Below, piece after piece: positions 35,270-43,600 of a DNA stretch of 64,000 bases; within the stretch, counting starts at the first letter, position 1; the number at the start of each line of letters is the position of its first letter. Under the pieces are notes generated by a model, which saw only the letters and a list, made by a program, of their open reading frames with translations, was not told the DNA's origin and did not search any database. The position numbers and the translations under genes are program-made. This DNA comes from Methylomonas sp. 11b. Lineage in GTDB: Bacteria > Pseudomonadota > Gammaproteobacteria > Methylococcales > Methylomonadaceae. The stretch lies in assembly GCF_000515215.1 (NCBI RefSeq), contig NZ_KI911557.1, positions 3,219,741-3,283,740 on the forward strand. The letters run 5' to 3'.

Positions 35270-35597
35270 GGTTTTCTCCCGTATGCCGCGCCGAGCACCG
35301 GAGCTTTTGAACGGATTAGCCCGTTAGGGGCGATGCAGGGATGCATCGCGTTGCCGAAGGGGCAGGAAGCCCCTTTCGGCAACCCCGTTCAAAAGCGAGG
35401 AGCGCAGGACAAATCGGCAGGATAGCCGATTTGCATGCATCGCACCCGAAGGGCGAGGCACAGGGATGTGCCGAGTGATTTAAGCGGCATCCGGGTGGCC
35501 TTTCTTTTGGTGACTTTTCTTTGGCCAAACAAAGAAAAGTCACTCGGCCGTCGGGCCGAGACCCGACATTAAAAATCAGCCGTCGCGATAGCGACAC
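35270..35597 (-). repeat. Complex intergenic repeat, copy B
   Basis: The reverse-complement counterpart of copy A with an extra segment of about 70 bases (around 35402-35475) that is also in copy C. It ends exactly at the stop codon of the truncated acetyltransferase, as copy C does. Confidence 0.85.
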
Positions 35598-35770
35598 TCA
35601 AAACACCAACCGCATTGGCATCATCCCGGAAACCTGAAACCCCGCCCGCCCATAAAACCGCTGCGCCGAAAGATTATCGGCATCCGTCAGCAACGTAATC
35701 AGCAGACACCCATGAGCTTTGCCAAATTCCAAAGCATGCGCCAATAACACCGAACCCACGCCATTGCCCT
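35598..35770 (-). pseudogene. 3' fragment of a GNAT acetyltransferase gene
   Basis: On the minus strand the frame reads GNGVGSVLLAHALEFGKAHG, then LLITLLTDADNLSAQRFYGR and AGFQVSGMMPMRLVF, stop. GNGVGS is the acetyl-CoA-binding loop of GNAT enzymes and RFYxRAGF is their usual C-terminal motif. Only about 57 codons are left; the 5' two-thirds are missing, replaced by unrelated sequence from about 35771. It is not functional as it stands. Confidence 0.8.
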
Positions 35771-35827
35771 ACGAGCTAGCCCCCTTTTGCACTAACTTAA
35801 AGACTTTCCGTCTCTTAGTCGGTTCGT

Positions 35828-37261
35828 TTATGGTTGCGTTAATCTGTTAGCGGTGATGCTACGCCCTTTCGTTAACAGCGCTGCTTCAACTTGACGTGGA
35901 CTGCTACCCGAACACACTCTGATACCGCCTTCTGGGCTAAAGCAAGGGTGGGTGCCAGCCGGCGCATCCCCGATAATGACGGGTGCGAATTGTTGCACTT
36001 GTCCCTCAATGGCTGTCGAAACTCCATAAAGTATCGGTGAAACGACAGGTAATAGAACTGCCGCTAAATCAAAGCTATCGGCATCAATGTTTTCGATAGA
36101 AAGTTTTGTAACGGGATCTCCATTGGCATCTTCCGTCGGCGACAACACCAGGTCAAAATGAACGGTACTATCAACATCACCCAAGATACTGGCATCATGA
36201 ACGATAATTGGAACACTCATCGCAAGCTTGCTTTCGCTCACAAAACGAGACGTCGTCGTACTGCCATTTCTTAATTCACCTTTGCCGTGGAGACTATGGC
36301 CAAACGTCGCTTCAATTCTGGAACGCAGCCAATCGCCATCAATACCAAAGAAAAAGGGCAGGTCCAGATTATTCCATGCGCTAGAAGAACGGATTTCGCT
36401 CCTAAAAGCAGTCAGTTGATTATTGCTATTAAGCCACTGGCATGGTGCTTGACTGGTGCCAAAGTTTTTTTGGAATGCCGATTGCCCATCGATTAACAGT
36501 TCAAATTCGGCGATACAAACACTATCGTTGCCCGGTTTTCGGAGTGAAATTAGAGTGATATCCGATGCCTGGGAAATGTTGTTCAGCATCAAATCATAGG
36601 TTTTATTCGTGCCTCGCTCCAGGTCGTCATCGGTCGAGTCCAGCCAAGTATGATTGCCGCGCGGATACCAATTGGTTACGGTTGTCACCAATCCAGTCGG
36701 GGTCTGCAAAAGTACCTCGACACCGTTATCGGTTCCGGCATTTTTGACATCCGGAACGCGAATGCGCAGCTGTAGCCGGTGCACGACTAACTCATCTCTA
36801 CCATCGCGGGTAATGTAGCAACGTTGGGGTGACGTTAAGCTCGTCCCCGAACCAGTCGCATCCGAAACAATAATGGCATAGCAATTTTCTGCGTTTGCAG
36901 ATGCATTTTCATCAAGGAATGAAGCATATTTATTGTCAGGAAGCGCCGCAAAGGTTTGGATCGTTTGCCAAGCAGAACCATTAATGCTTCTTATCACTTG
37001 CGTTTGTGGCGCTTGCTGGTTGAACCAACGTAAACCGACGGTAGTTGGGTTGGGAGAGCCGAGTGTGAAATCCTGGACTGGATACACGCCAGGATCAATT
37101 GTCGGCCCAACCGATATAAATTGACCCGTAGCGGCTGAATTGAGAACTGTCGTTTTCTGGAGAGCAGTTGCATTGTTAAATGCAATCAAACCAACAATTA
37201 AAACCATCACTTTCGAATTGAAAGCGCCCGAATTGAAGAAACTTTTTGAGATGGTAGCCAT
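35828..37261 (-). CDS. Large secreted protein of unknown function
   Basis: A 477-residue exported protein (signal peptide SKVMVLIVGLIAFNNATA). Residues about 50-150 look like a fibronectin type III-type domain (TTVGLRWFNQQAPQTQVIRS, then CYAIIVSDATG). Residues about 160-275 have alternating strands with LQLRIRVPDVKNAGTDNGVE and LISLRKPGNDSVCIAEFEL, resembling a PLAT-like beta sandwich. The rest is beta-rich and unrecognised. AGGAG lies seven bases before the ATG. It sits between direct repeat copies B and C, and may be part of a mobile or duplicated segment. Confidence 0.72.
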   Translation of the reverse strand: MATISKSFFNSGAFNSKVMVLIVGLIAFNNATALQKTTVLNSAATGQFISVGPTIDPGVYPVQDFTLGSPNPTTVGLRWFNQQAPQTQVIRSINGSAWQTIQTFAALPDNKYASFLDENASANAENCYAIIVSDATGSGTSLTSPQRCYITRDGRDELVVHRLQLRIRVPDVKNAGTDNGVEVLLQTPTGLVTTVTNWYPRGNHTWLDSTDDDLERGTNKTYDLMLNNISQASDITLISLRKPGNDSVCIAEFELLIDGQSAFQKNFGTSQAPCQWLNSNNQLTAFRSEIRSSSAWNNLDLPFFFGIDGDWLRSRIEATFGHSLHGKGELRNGSTTTSRFVSESKLAMSVPIIVHDASILGDVDSTVHFDLVLSPTEDANGDPVTKLSIENIDADSFDLAAVLLPVVSPILYGVSTAIEGQVQQFAPVIIGDAPAGTHPCFSPEGGIRVCSGSSPRQVEAALLTKGRSITANRLTQP

Positions 37262-37427
37262 GGATCACTCCTAATTTTGGTTGGTGTGGCCCAGATTAAA
37301 ACCAAAAGCTAACCTTGGACTATCAATTAGGTAACTCAAAACGTGTGATTAAATCACTTTCACTAGAAGACTGACTATCGCAGAAAAACCGCTCAATCCA
37401 TTTTGGTCTTACCCTGATTTAAGCACG

Positions 37428-37453
37428 GTTCGATTAGCGCAGCGTAATCGAAC
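37428..37453. repeat. Short perfect hairpin (REP-like)
   Basis: GTTCGATTA and TAATCGAAC pair perfectly around GCGCAGCG. A common type of REP-like intergenic palindrome. Confidence 0.5.
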
Positions 37454-37611
37454 GCATGTTGAATTAAATCTTTAGGAGTATGCGCTGCCGCTAATAAGGC
37501 AGGCAAACAATGATTGTAAGCTCCCTTCATTCTTCCGAATACGCTTTGCTATTCGGAGCTACCCCAAGATGGCTACAATTTTTGTAAGCTCAAACCCTGC
37601 AAATCGCACAC

Positions 37612-37985
37612 GGGTTTTCTCCGGCTTGCCGCGCCGAGCACCGGAGCTTTTGAACGAACAAATCGGCAGGATAGCCCATTTGCATGCATCGCACCCGAAG
37701 GGCGAGGCACAGGGATGTGCCGAGTGAGCTAAGCGGCATCCGGGTGGCCTTTTCTTTGAATACTTTCTTTTGGCCACGCACAAATTCGCCTGGAGCGAAT
37801 TTGAACAGCCGGTAGGCTGGCCCGGAGGGCGAAAACCATGGACGGTTTTCGTAGCGAAAGTATCTCGGCCGTCGGGCCGACAAATCGGCAGGATAGCCGA
37901 TTTGCATGCGGATCACCCGCAGGGCGAAACGCATGGATGTGTTTCGTGAAACCGACATAAAAACAAGCCGTCGCGCTAGCGACAC
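37612..37985 (-). repeat. Complex intergenic repeat, copy C
   Basis: Same orientation as copy B, longer, with two versions of the segment containing AAATCGGCAGGATAGCC (about 37660 and 37883). It runs directly into a second acetyltransferase 3' scrap. No coding capacity is convincing. Confidence 0.85.
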
Positions 37986-38062
37986 CTATAACACCAACCG
38001 CATTGGCATCATCCCCGAAATCTCAAATCCCGCCCGCGGAACCGTCGCGCAGAAAAATTATC
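37986..38062 (-). pseudogene. Second, more decayed GNAT 3' fragment
   Basis: Minus strand reads RAGFEISGMMPMRLVL, stop, matching the end of the fragment at 35598. Upstream, DNFSARRF continues in another frame, so there is a frameshift by a small deletion. It shows that repeat plus acetyltransferase end was duplicated as a unit. Confidence 0.7.
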
Positions 38063-38292
38063 CTTGTCAGTTGACCGCCCCATCAGCTGGCAATCTTGAG
38101 CTTGGGCAAATTGGGAACGCAAACCCTGCCGCGCTAAGGTCAAAAATCCCCGGTCAAACAAACCGCTAACCATTCTCTCCACTCGCACAATGCCGCGAAT
38201 TTGAATGACGGTAGCTATTTTGCGCTACAGATTGCAAAAGTTCCGGGCAATTTGTTTCCATAAAAGAAACAAATCATGCATTAAACGCCTGA
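38063..38292. other. Intergenic region
   Basis: No gene or clear structure seen; AT-rich toward the promoter at 38293. Confidence 0.4.
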
Positions 38293-38320
38293 TTGTAAAT
38301 ATTTTCCGCAGGTATATAGT
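38293..38320 (+). promoter_or_regulatory. Probable sigma-70 promoter
   Basis: TTGTAA and TATAGT with a 16-base spacer, 45 bases before the 53-residue ORF at 38366. Confidence 0.55.
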
Positions 38321-38365
38321 GAAGTCGTACTTACAAAGCGACTAAACCTAGTCAAGGTGGACCCC

Positions 38366-38527
38366 ATGAATATTTCAAAAAACATTTATAGAGACGTGAT
38401 GATTGGCTTGTTTTTTGTCACCGGCGTGCTCAGCTTCGTCTCCGGCCAATTTATCCTATCCACACTTTTATTTGGTTCCGCATCGTTGGCCAGTAACTTG
38501 AATCAAGCAACACCTGCGCATATTTAA
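38366..38527 (+). CDS. 53-residue single-span membrane protein
   Basis: It begins MNISKNIYRDVMIGLFFVTG and continues VLSFVSGQFILSTLLFG, a hydrophobic helix or hairpin, ending SNLNQATPAHI. AGGTGG lies six bases before the ATG and a good promoter lies upstream, so expression is likely. No family is recognised. The neighbouring small gene at 38696 is on the same strand 168 bases later. Confidence 0.6.
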   Translation: MNISKNIYRDVMIGLFFVTGVLSFVSGQFILSTLLFGSASLASNLNQATPAHI

Positions 38528-38695
38528 GAGTGTCGTCTGACCTCTAGCGGCAAACTTGTGGTCGCAAACTCAAAGGCCTGCGTTGCTAATCAAGTCGGAA
38601 CCTTATTGGAATTTTTATAACCAAAGCCAAATTAGCGACAAATTAAAACCCTTACAGTCATTCACTGCCAAGCATAAAGCCATAGGAGAAATACC

Positions 38696-38917
38696 ATGAA
38701 TTTACGTTACGCAAATATGAAAAGTGCGCTTGAATTTTTATATGCCCCTCCCGTCACCCTGGCGATTATCGAATCATGGAACGATGATGAGTTTGATAAC
38801 GTATTGGACTGGATTGAACAAATGACTCGTCGCAATTGGCATCGCATACTTCAGCGACCAGAAGTGTTCGTGCAACAAAGGCCGGATGTGTTGAACGTAT
38901 TGGATGTTGAAATGTAA
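38696..38917 (+). CDS. 73-residue hypothetical protein
   Basis: A small, acidic, Trp-rich protein: MNLRYANMKSALEFLYAPPV, then IIESWNDDEFDNVLDWIEQM and a C-terminal RPEVFVQQRPDVLNVLDVEM. AGGAGA lies eight bases before the ATG. Probably helical and soluble. I do not recognise it; it may be specific to methanotrophs. Confidence 0.6.
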   Translation: MNLRYANMKSALEFLYAPPVTLAIIESWNDDEFDNVLDWIEQMTRRNWHRILQRPEVFVQQRPDVLNVLDVEM

Positions 38918-38962
38918 TGGATAAATTCAAATACGGCGTTTTTCCGGGAGTCGCTATTTATT

Positions 38963-39055
38963 AAGCCGGCCCTTAAATACCGTTCGCCTTGAGTCTATCG
39001 ACGGTCACTCCAGCCCGAACGGAATACCAGTCATAAATTGGGCCGGGTTAATAAC
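38963..39055. repeat. Dispersed palindromic element, intact copy
   Basis: Ends TTAAGCCGGCCC and GGGCCGGGTTAA are an 11-of-12 inverted repeat. Internal blocks CCGTTCGCCTT and CAGCCCGAACGGAATACC recur in reverse orientation on either side of IS110 copy 2 (56649-56734 and 57921-57974). Confidence 0.7.
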
Positions 39056-39303
39056 CCATGATTTTTTCGAGCGTCTCCGCAGGAAAAATCGGCAAAACGA
39101 CGCGACCGCCTATACCTGTGATACCTCGTTCAGCTCCAACAAGGGCTTGAACTTAGATTCTCCGATGACTTGGCGCTGCGGCTATCGGGGACTAAAAGTC
39201 TTCATCAATTTACTGAATGGTCCGTGATGAATTGATGTCATTTAACAGGGGTTTAACGATCCAGTATGGTGTTGCCTAACCCAACAACATACTGGAGATG
39301 ACA
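39056..39303 (+). promoter_or_regulatory. Upstream region of the royal-jelly-family gene
   Basis: No coding region. It contains TTGATGTCATTTAA near 39233, a half-good FNR-like box (TTGAT intact, second half poor); weak evidence for oxygen control. Confidence 0.25.
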
Positions 39304-40398
39304 ATGAACCGTGGGATCCTATTTTGCACCGCCATGGTGTTTACGGCCTTTGAGGCTTTGGCGGACGGCAATTCTAATTTTGAGGTATTCGCCAACCTCG
39401 ATACCGGCCCGGGCAATGTCACGGCGACAGCCAGCGGCCGGATCATCATGAGCCAACATCAGTTTTATCAACCGCAATACACCGTGATGGAGTACAAGGA
39501 TCAAGCCTTGCTACCTTTTCCGAATAAGGAGCTGTCCGCGGCCGATTCAACCGCGCCGATCAAACTCGACTCGGTGCTGGGTATCCGCTCCGACAGTAAC
39601 GGTATCGTCTGGATGCTGGACAACGGCATGCGCAGCGGAGTGACACCCAAACTGGTGGGCTGGAATACTAAAACCAACAAGTTACAGCGCTTGATTTATT
39701 TACCCGCACCGATTGCGCCGAAAGATGCGTTCGTTAACGACTTTGCGTTGGATGCCAACCACAATCATGCGTTTATCAGCGATCCGGCGGGTGGTGCGAA
39801 TGCCGCCTTGATCGTGGTCAACCTGTCTACCGGCGCGGCGCGGCGGGTGTTGGAAGGACATCACAGTGTGGTGCCGGAAAACGTCGATTTGGTCATCGAT
39901 AATGTGCCGATTCAGGTGAAAACCCCGTCGGGCGAGTTGGTGAAACCGCATATTGGCGTAAATCCCATTACCGAAGATTTAGCCAACGAATGGGTCTATT
40001 TCGGACCGATGCACGGCCTTAGCCTTTACCGGATTAAAGCCGCCGACTTGATCAACGAGTCCTTAACGCCTCAAGAACTTGCTCAGCATGTTGAACGCTA
40101 TAGCGACAAACCGATCTCGGACGGCATCAGTATCGATGAGAACAACAATATCTATCTGGGGGATTTAGCCAATAATGCGATTGGCGTGATAGCGCCCGAC
40201 CGTAGTTACCGGCAATTGGCGCAATGCCCAAGATTGTCTTGGGTCGATTCCTTCAGTTTTGGCGCCAATGGGCAACTCTATGCCGTGGTGAATCGCTTGC
40301 ATCGCTCAGCCACGCTGAACGGCGGCGATGATCAATCCAAACCGCCGTACTACTTATTGAAGGTCAAGTCCTTAGCCGCAGGCTTGCCAGGACGTTAA
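39304..40398 (+). CDS. Major royal jelly / Yellow-family secreted protein
   Basis: A 364-residue exported beta-propeller protein. The signal peptide is NRGILFCTAMVFTAFEALA. The family signature includes VLGIRSDSNGIVWMLDNGMR, FVNDFALDANHNHAFISDPA and YFGPMHGLSLYRI. Bacterial members are of unknown function; the fold is shared with SMP-30 lactonases. ATG 39304 has GGAG six bases upstream; an ATG two codons earlier is less likely. Its end overlaps the convergent LysR gene by four bases, and it lies 1.2 kb upstream of pxmA on the same strand. Confidence 0.82.
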   Translation: MNRGILFCTAMVFTAFEALADGNSNFEVFANLDTGPGNVTATASGRIIMSQHQFYQPQYTVMEYKDQALLPFPNKELSAADSTAPIKLDSVLGIRSDSNGIVWMLDNGMRSGVTPKLVGWNTKTNKLQRLIYLPAPIAPKDAFVNDFALDANHNHAFISDPAGGANAALIVVNLSTGAARRVLEGHHSVVPENVDLVIDNVPIQVKTPSGELVKPHIGVNPITEDLANEWVYFGPMHGLSLYRIKAADLINESLTPQELAQHVERYSDKPISDGISIDENNNIYLGDLANNAIGVIAPDRSYRQLAQCPRLSWVDSFSFGANGQLYAVVNRLHRSATLNGGDDQSKPPYYLLKVKSLAAGLPGR

Positions 40399-41330
40399 AA
40401 ATTGATTTGGGATGCGCTTATTTTCCGGCCTATGCTGCTGATTTGCTCGCGCAACCAGCCATGGGCCGGGTCTTTTTCCCATAACGGATGCCAAATCATC
40501 GCCAAATCGTAGTCCGGCAAACTCACCGGCACGGGCAATACTTGCAGTGGCACCAATTTCTGAAAGGCGATGGCCAAACGATAGGGTAAGGACAAAATCA
40601 TATTGGTCTGAGCCACGATCAAGGGTGCCGACAAAAAATGCGGCACGATGAAATTAATGCGCCGCTCCAAGCCCAACTCGGTCAATTTTTCATCTATCAC
40701 GCCCAGTTTATCGCCGGTTCTGGAAATCAGCATGTGCGTCGCCGCCAAATACTCCTCCAGCGACGGCGCCGCTTTTATGCTCGGGTGATCCTGCCTCACC
40801 ACACAAGCCATGCGATCCATGAATAAATGTTCGCAATGCAAATGCGCAGGCGGATTCAGTACCGAAGCAAAACCCAACACCACATCCAGACTGCCGTTTT
40901 CTAACTGCGGCAAAGGAAAAGCAGATTCCGTGCGTTTGACATGAATATCCACGCCTGGCGCCGACTCTTCAATCAATTGCGACAGCTCCGGCAAGATTAA
41001 AAACTCCATGTAATCGGTCGCGGCGATGGTGAAACGGCGCTGACTGGATGCTGGATCGAAGGCCTGGGGTGCCTCCAGCAAGCGTTCCATTTCCTGTAGA
41101 AGACTGCGTACCGGCTCCACCAATGCCAGCGCCAATGCCGTCGGCTGCATGCCGGCGGGCGATTTAACTAGGACCGGATCGTTCAATTGCTGGCGCAAGC
41201 GATGCAAGGTGTGGCTCATCGCCGACTGGGTGACGAACATGCATTCCGCCGCGCGGGTGACATTGCGCTCCCGCATCAATATGTCGAAGGCCAGTAACAG
41301 GTTTAAGTCGAAGGTACGTAGATTGGCCAT
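40395..41330 (-). CDS. LysR-type transcriptional regulator
   Basis: A 311-residue regulator: N-terminal winged helix (FDLNLLLAFDILMRERNVTR, then CMFVTQSAMSHTLHRLRQQL) and a periplasmic-binding-protein-like effector domain (about 90-300). GGGGGGA lies about eight bases upstream of the ATG. It is divergent from pxmABC with a 251-base shared upstream region, the classic arrangement for a LysR regulator and its target, so it is the best candidate regulator of pxm. The effector is unknown. Confidence 0.9.
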   Translation of the reverse strand: MANLRTFDLNLLLAFDILMRERNVTRAAECMFVTQSAMSHTLHRLRQQLNDPVLVKSPAGMQPTALALALVEPVRSLLQEMERLLEAPQAFDPASSQRRFTIAATDYMEFLILPELSQLIEESAPGVDIHVKRTESAFPLPQLENGSLDVVLGFASVLNPPAHLHCEHLFMDRMACVVRQDHPSIKAAPSLEEYLAATHMLISRTGDKLGVIDEKLTELGLERRINFIVPHFLSAPLIVAQTNMILSLPYRLAIAFQKLVPLQVLPVPVSLPDYDLAMIWHPLWEKDPAHGWLREQISSIGRKISASQINF

Positions 41331-41581
41331 GTGGATATTCCCCCCAAAGAAACTAGCTGCATACTAAACAAAATCGTTGCTGGCCGGTATGAACAGTCTT
41401 GATGGTAGCGGATGAAATTTCACCATTTCACAGTTCAACCCATTCCCCCTAACTTATATCGCGAGCGTGTCGATCAGCCCACACAGATTTACTCCCCCAA
41501 GGGTAGCTTTCGGTTGGCGACACGCCCAGTTTCGATGGCTATCGCCGTCATTCACTATAAAACTTTACGGGGGAAGCACAC
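41331..41581 (+). promoter_or_regulatory. lysR-pxmABC shared control region
   Basis: The palindrome TGAAATTTCA (41413-41422) is a candidate LysR operator. TATAAA about 30 bases before pxmA is a good -10 with no clear -35, as often seen for activator-dependent promoters. GGGGGAAG is the pxmA ribosome site. Confidence 0.5.
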
Positions 41582-42334
41582 ATGTCCGCACAAATTCCAA
41601 TTTCCACGTTCAAACCCTACCGCGGCGAGAAAGCCCGGTTGGCAAGAGCCTACGACTATTTGATACTGGTCCTGGCGTTATTTCTGTTCATTGGCTCATT
41701 TCATCTACATTTTGCCCTGACCGTCGGCGACTGGGACTTCTGGATCGACTGGAAGGACAGGCAATGGTGGCCTTTGGTCACGCCGCTGATAGGCATTACC
41801 TTTCCAGCCGCCGTTCAGGCGGTGTTGTGGGATAAATTCCGTTTACCGTTGGGCGCCACTCTGTGCGTAGCGGCCCTATTGATCGGTACCTGGGTAACCC
41901 GGGTGTTTGCCTACCATTACTGGAACTATTTCCCCATCAACATGGTGTTGCCGGCGACGATGATTCCGGGCGCTTTGGTATTGGATACCTTGTTGATGCT
42001 CACCAATAGCCTGACCATCACCTCGATTTTTGGCGGCGGCGCGTTTGCCTTGTTGTTTTACCCCACCAACTGGCCGATTTTCGGCATGTTCCACCAAGCG
42101 GTCGATTACCACAACAGCCAGCTGACGGTGGCCGATGTGTTCGGTTTTCAATACATCCGCACCGGTATGCCGGAATACCTGCGCATCATCGAACGCGGCA
42201 CCTTGCGCACCTATGGCCAGTACGCCACGCCATTGTCGGCATTTTGTTCAGCGTTGTTGTGCTCGTTGATGTATCCGCTGTGGTGGAAAATCGGCAAATT
42301 GTTCGCTGATACCCGTTATCTGAAAAGCATTTAA
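41582..42334 (+). CDS. pxmA: PxmA, copper membrane monooxygenase subunit A
   Basis: A 250-residue membrane protein of the PmoA/AmoA family with seven likely membrane segments. Family landmarks: WDFWIDWKDRQWWPLVTPLI, ITFPAAVQAVLW, YFPINMVLPATMIPGALVLD, NWPIFGMFH and RTGMPEYLRIIERGTLRTYG. It is clearly divergent from true methanotroph PmoA in the segments I remember. Together with the gene order A-B-C (canonical pmo is C-A-B) this identifies the pxm branch, a monooxygenase of unsettled substrate in gammaproteobacterial methanotrophs, reported as linked to low oxygen and denitrification in some. Confidence 0.93.
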   Translation: MSAQIPISTFKPYRGEKARLARAYDYLILVLALFLFIGSFHLHFALTVGDWDFWIDWKDRQWWPLVTPLIGITFPAAVQAVLWDKFRLPLGATLCVAALLIGTWVTRVFAYHYWNYFPINMVLPATMIPGALVLDTLLMLTNSLTITSIFGGGAFALLFYPTNWPIFGMFHQAVDYHNSQLTVADVFGFQYIRTGMPEYLRIIERGTLRTYGQYATPLSAFCSALLCSLMYPLWWKIGKLFADTRYLKSI

Positions 42335-42345
42335 GGAGCACAGTC

Positions 42346-43584
42346 ATGAAATCACTTTTTAAACCTTGGCTGTTGGCAGTGCTTTGCATCAACGTATTGT
42401 CGATATTTGCAGTACCCACCGCGCAGGCCCATGGCGAAAAAGCCCTGGAGCCGTTCATTAGGATGCGCACCATCCAGTGGTACGACGTGCAATGGTCCAC
42501 GCAAAAATTCAACGTCAACGATGAAGTGAGTGTCAGCGGCAAGTTTCATGTTGCCGAAGACTGGCCGATCAGTGTGCCGAAACCGGAAGCCAGCTTCTTG
42601 AATATCTCCACCCCAGGACCGGTGCTGATCCGTACCGAGCGCTACCTGAACGGTAAACCTTGGACCAACTCGGTGGCCCTAGAGCCGGGCGGCGACTATG
42701 AGTTCAAAGTGGTCTTGAAAGGCCGTTTGCCGGGGCGTTATCACATTCACCCGTTTTTTAATTTAAAAGACGCGGGTCAGGTGATGGGCCCAGGTGTGTG
42801 GCTCGAAATTGGCGGCGATCCCGCCGACTTTAGCAATACGATTCAAACCATCAACGGTGAAATGATCGACATGGAGAGCTTCGGCTTTGCCAACGGCGTG
42901 TTCTGGCATCTGTTCTGGGGCGCGTTGGCGGCTGCTTGGTTGCTGTGGTGGGTGCGTCGGCCCTTGTTCATCAGCCGCTACCGCATGCTGGATGCCGGTT
43001 TGGAACAGGAGTTGATCACCGATCAGGATAAAACCATCGCCAAGGCGGTGTTAGTCGGCGTGCCGGTATTGGTATTGGCGCTGAATGCCGTCACCGCCAA
43101 CCAGTATCCGGACGCCATCCCATTGCAAGCGGGCTTGGATCGGATTTTGCCCCTGCCGGCTCAAGTGAATGCCGGCATGGTCAATGTCGACACGCTAAAA
43201 GCGGAATACAACGTGGCGCAACGCGCGATGCTGTTGCAGTTTAGTATCGACAATCGCAGCCAAGGCGCGGTCAGGATCGGCCAATTTTCCAGTTCCAACG
43301 TGCATTTCATGAACGCTGATTTAGCGAGCGTCAACAGCAAACCCGGCAAGGATGACGTCAGTAATAACGGTCTGAGCTTGAGTGACAATACACCTATCGC
43401 CCCCGGCGAACAACGCACCGTCACCGTAGAAGTGCGCGATGCGGCTTGGGAGTCGGAAAAGCTGGACGGTTTAATCAAAGACGCGGATAGCCGAGTAGGT
43501 GGTTTGCTGTTTCTTTACGACGACGTGATGGGAAAACGCTATATCTCCAGCATTTCCTCTGCCGTCATTCCCAAATTCAATTAA
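42346..43584 (+). CDS. pxmB: PxmB, copper membrane monooxygenase subunit B
   Basis: A 412-residue protein with a signal peptide (LLAVLCINVLSIFAVPTAQA), two periplasmic cupredoxin-like domains and two membrane helices (FWHLFWGALAAAWLLWWVRR and VLVGVPVLVLALNAV). The CuB-site ligands are all present: His29, which becomes the mature N-terminus (AQA then HGEKALEP), and His133 and His135 in GRYHIHPFF; they match His33, His137 and His139 of the Methylococcus enzyme. AAGGAG precedes the ATG, 12 bases after pxmA. Confidence 0.93.
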   Translation: MKSLFKPWLLAVLCINVLSIFAVPTAQAHGEKALEPFIRMRTIQWYDVQWSTQKFNVNDEVSVSGKFHVAEDWPISVPKPEASFLNISTPGPVLIRTERYLNGKPWTNSVALEPGGDYEFKVVLKGRLPGRYHIHPFFNLKDAGQVMGPGVWLEIGGDPADFSNTIQTINGEMIDMESFGFANGVFWHLFWGALAAAWLLWWVRRPLFISRYRMLDAGLEQELITDQDKTIAKAVLVGVPVLVLALNAVTANQYPDAIPLQAGLDRILPLPAQVNAGMVNVDTLKAEYNVAQRAMLLQFSIDNRSQGAVRIGQFSSSNVHFMNADLASVNSKPGKDDVSNNGLSLSDNTPIAPGEQRTVTVEVRDAAWESEKLDGLIKDADSRVGGLLFLYDDVMGKRYISSISSAVIPKFN

Positions 43585-43600
43585 TTCAGGAGCACACATC

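Noticed and set aside
39233..39246. FNR site upstream of the royal-jelly-family gene
   Set aside because: Only one half-site (TTGAT) is good; kept as a weak remark, not a feature of its own.
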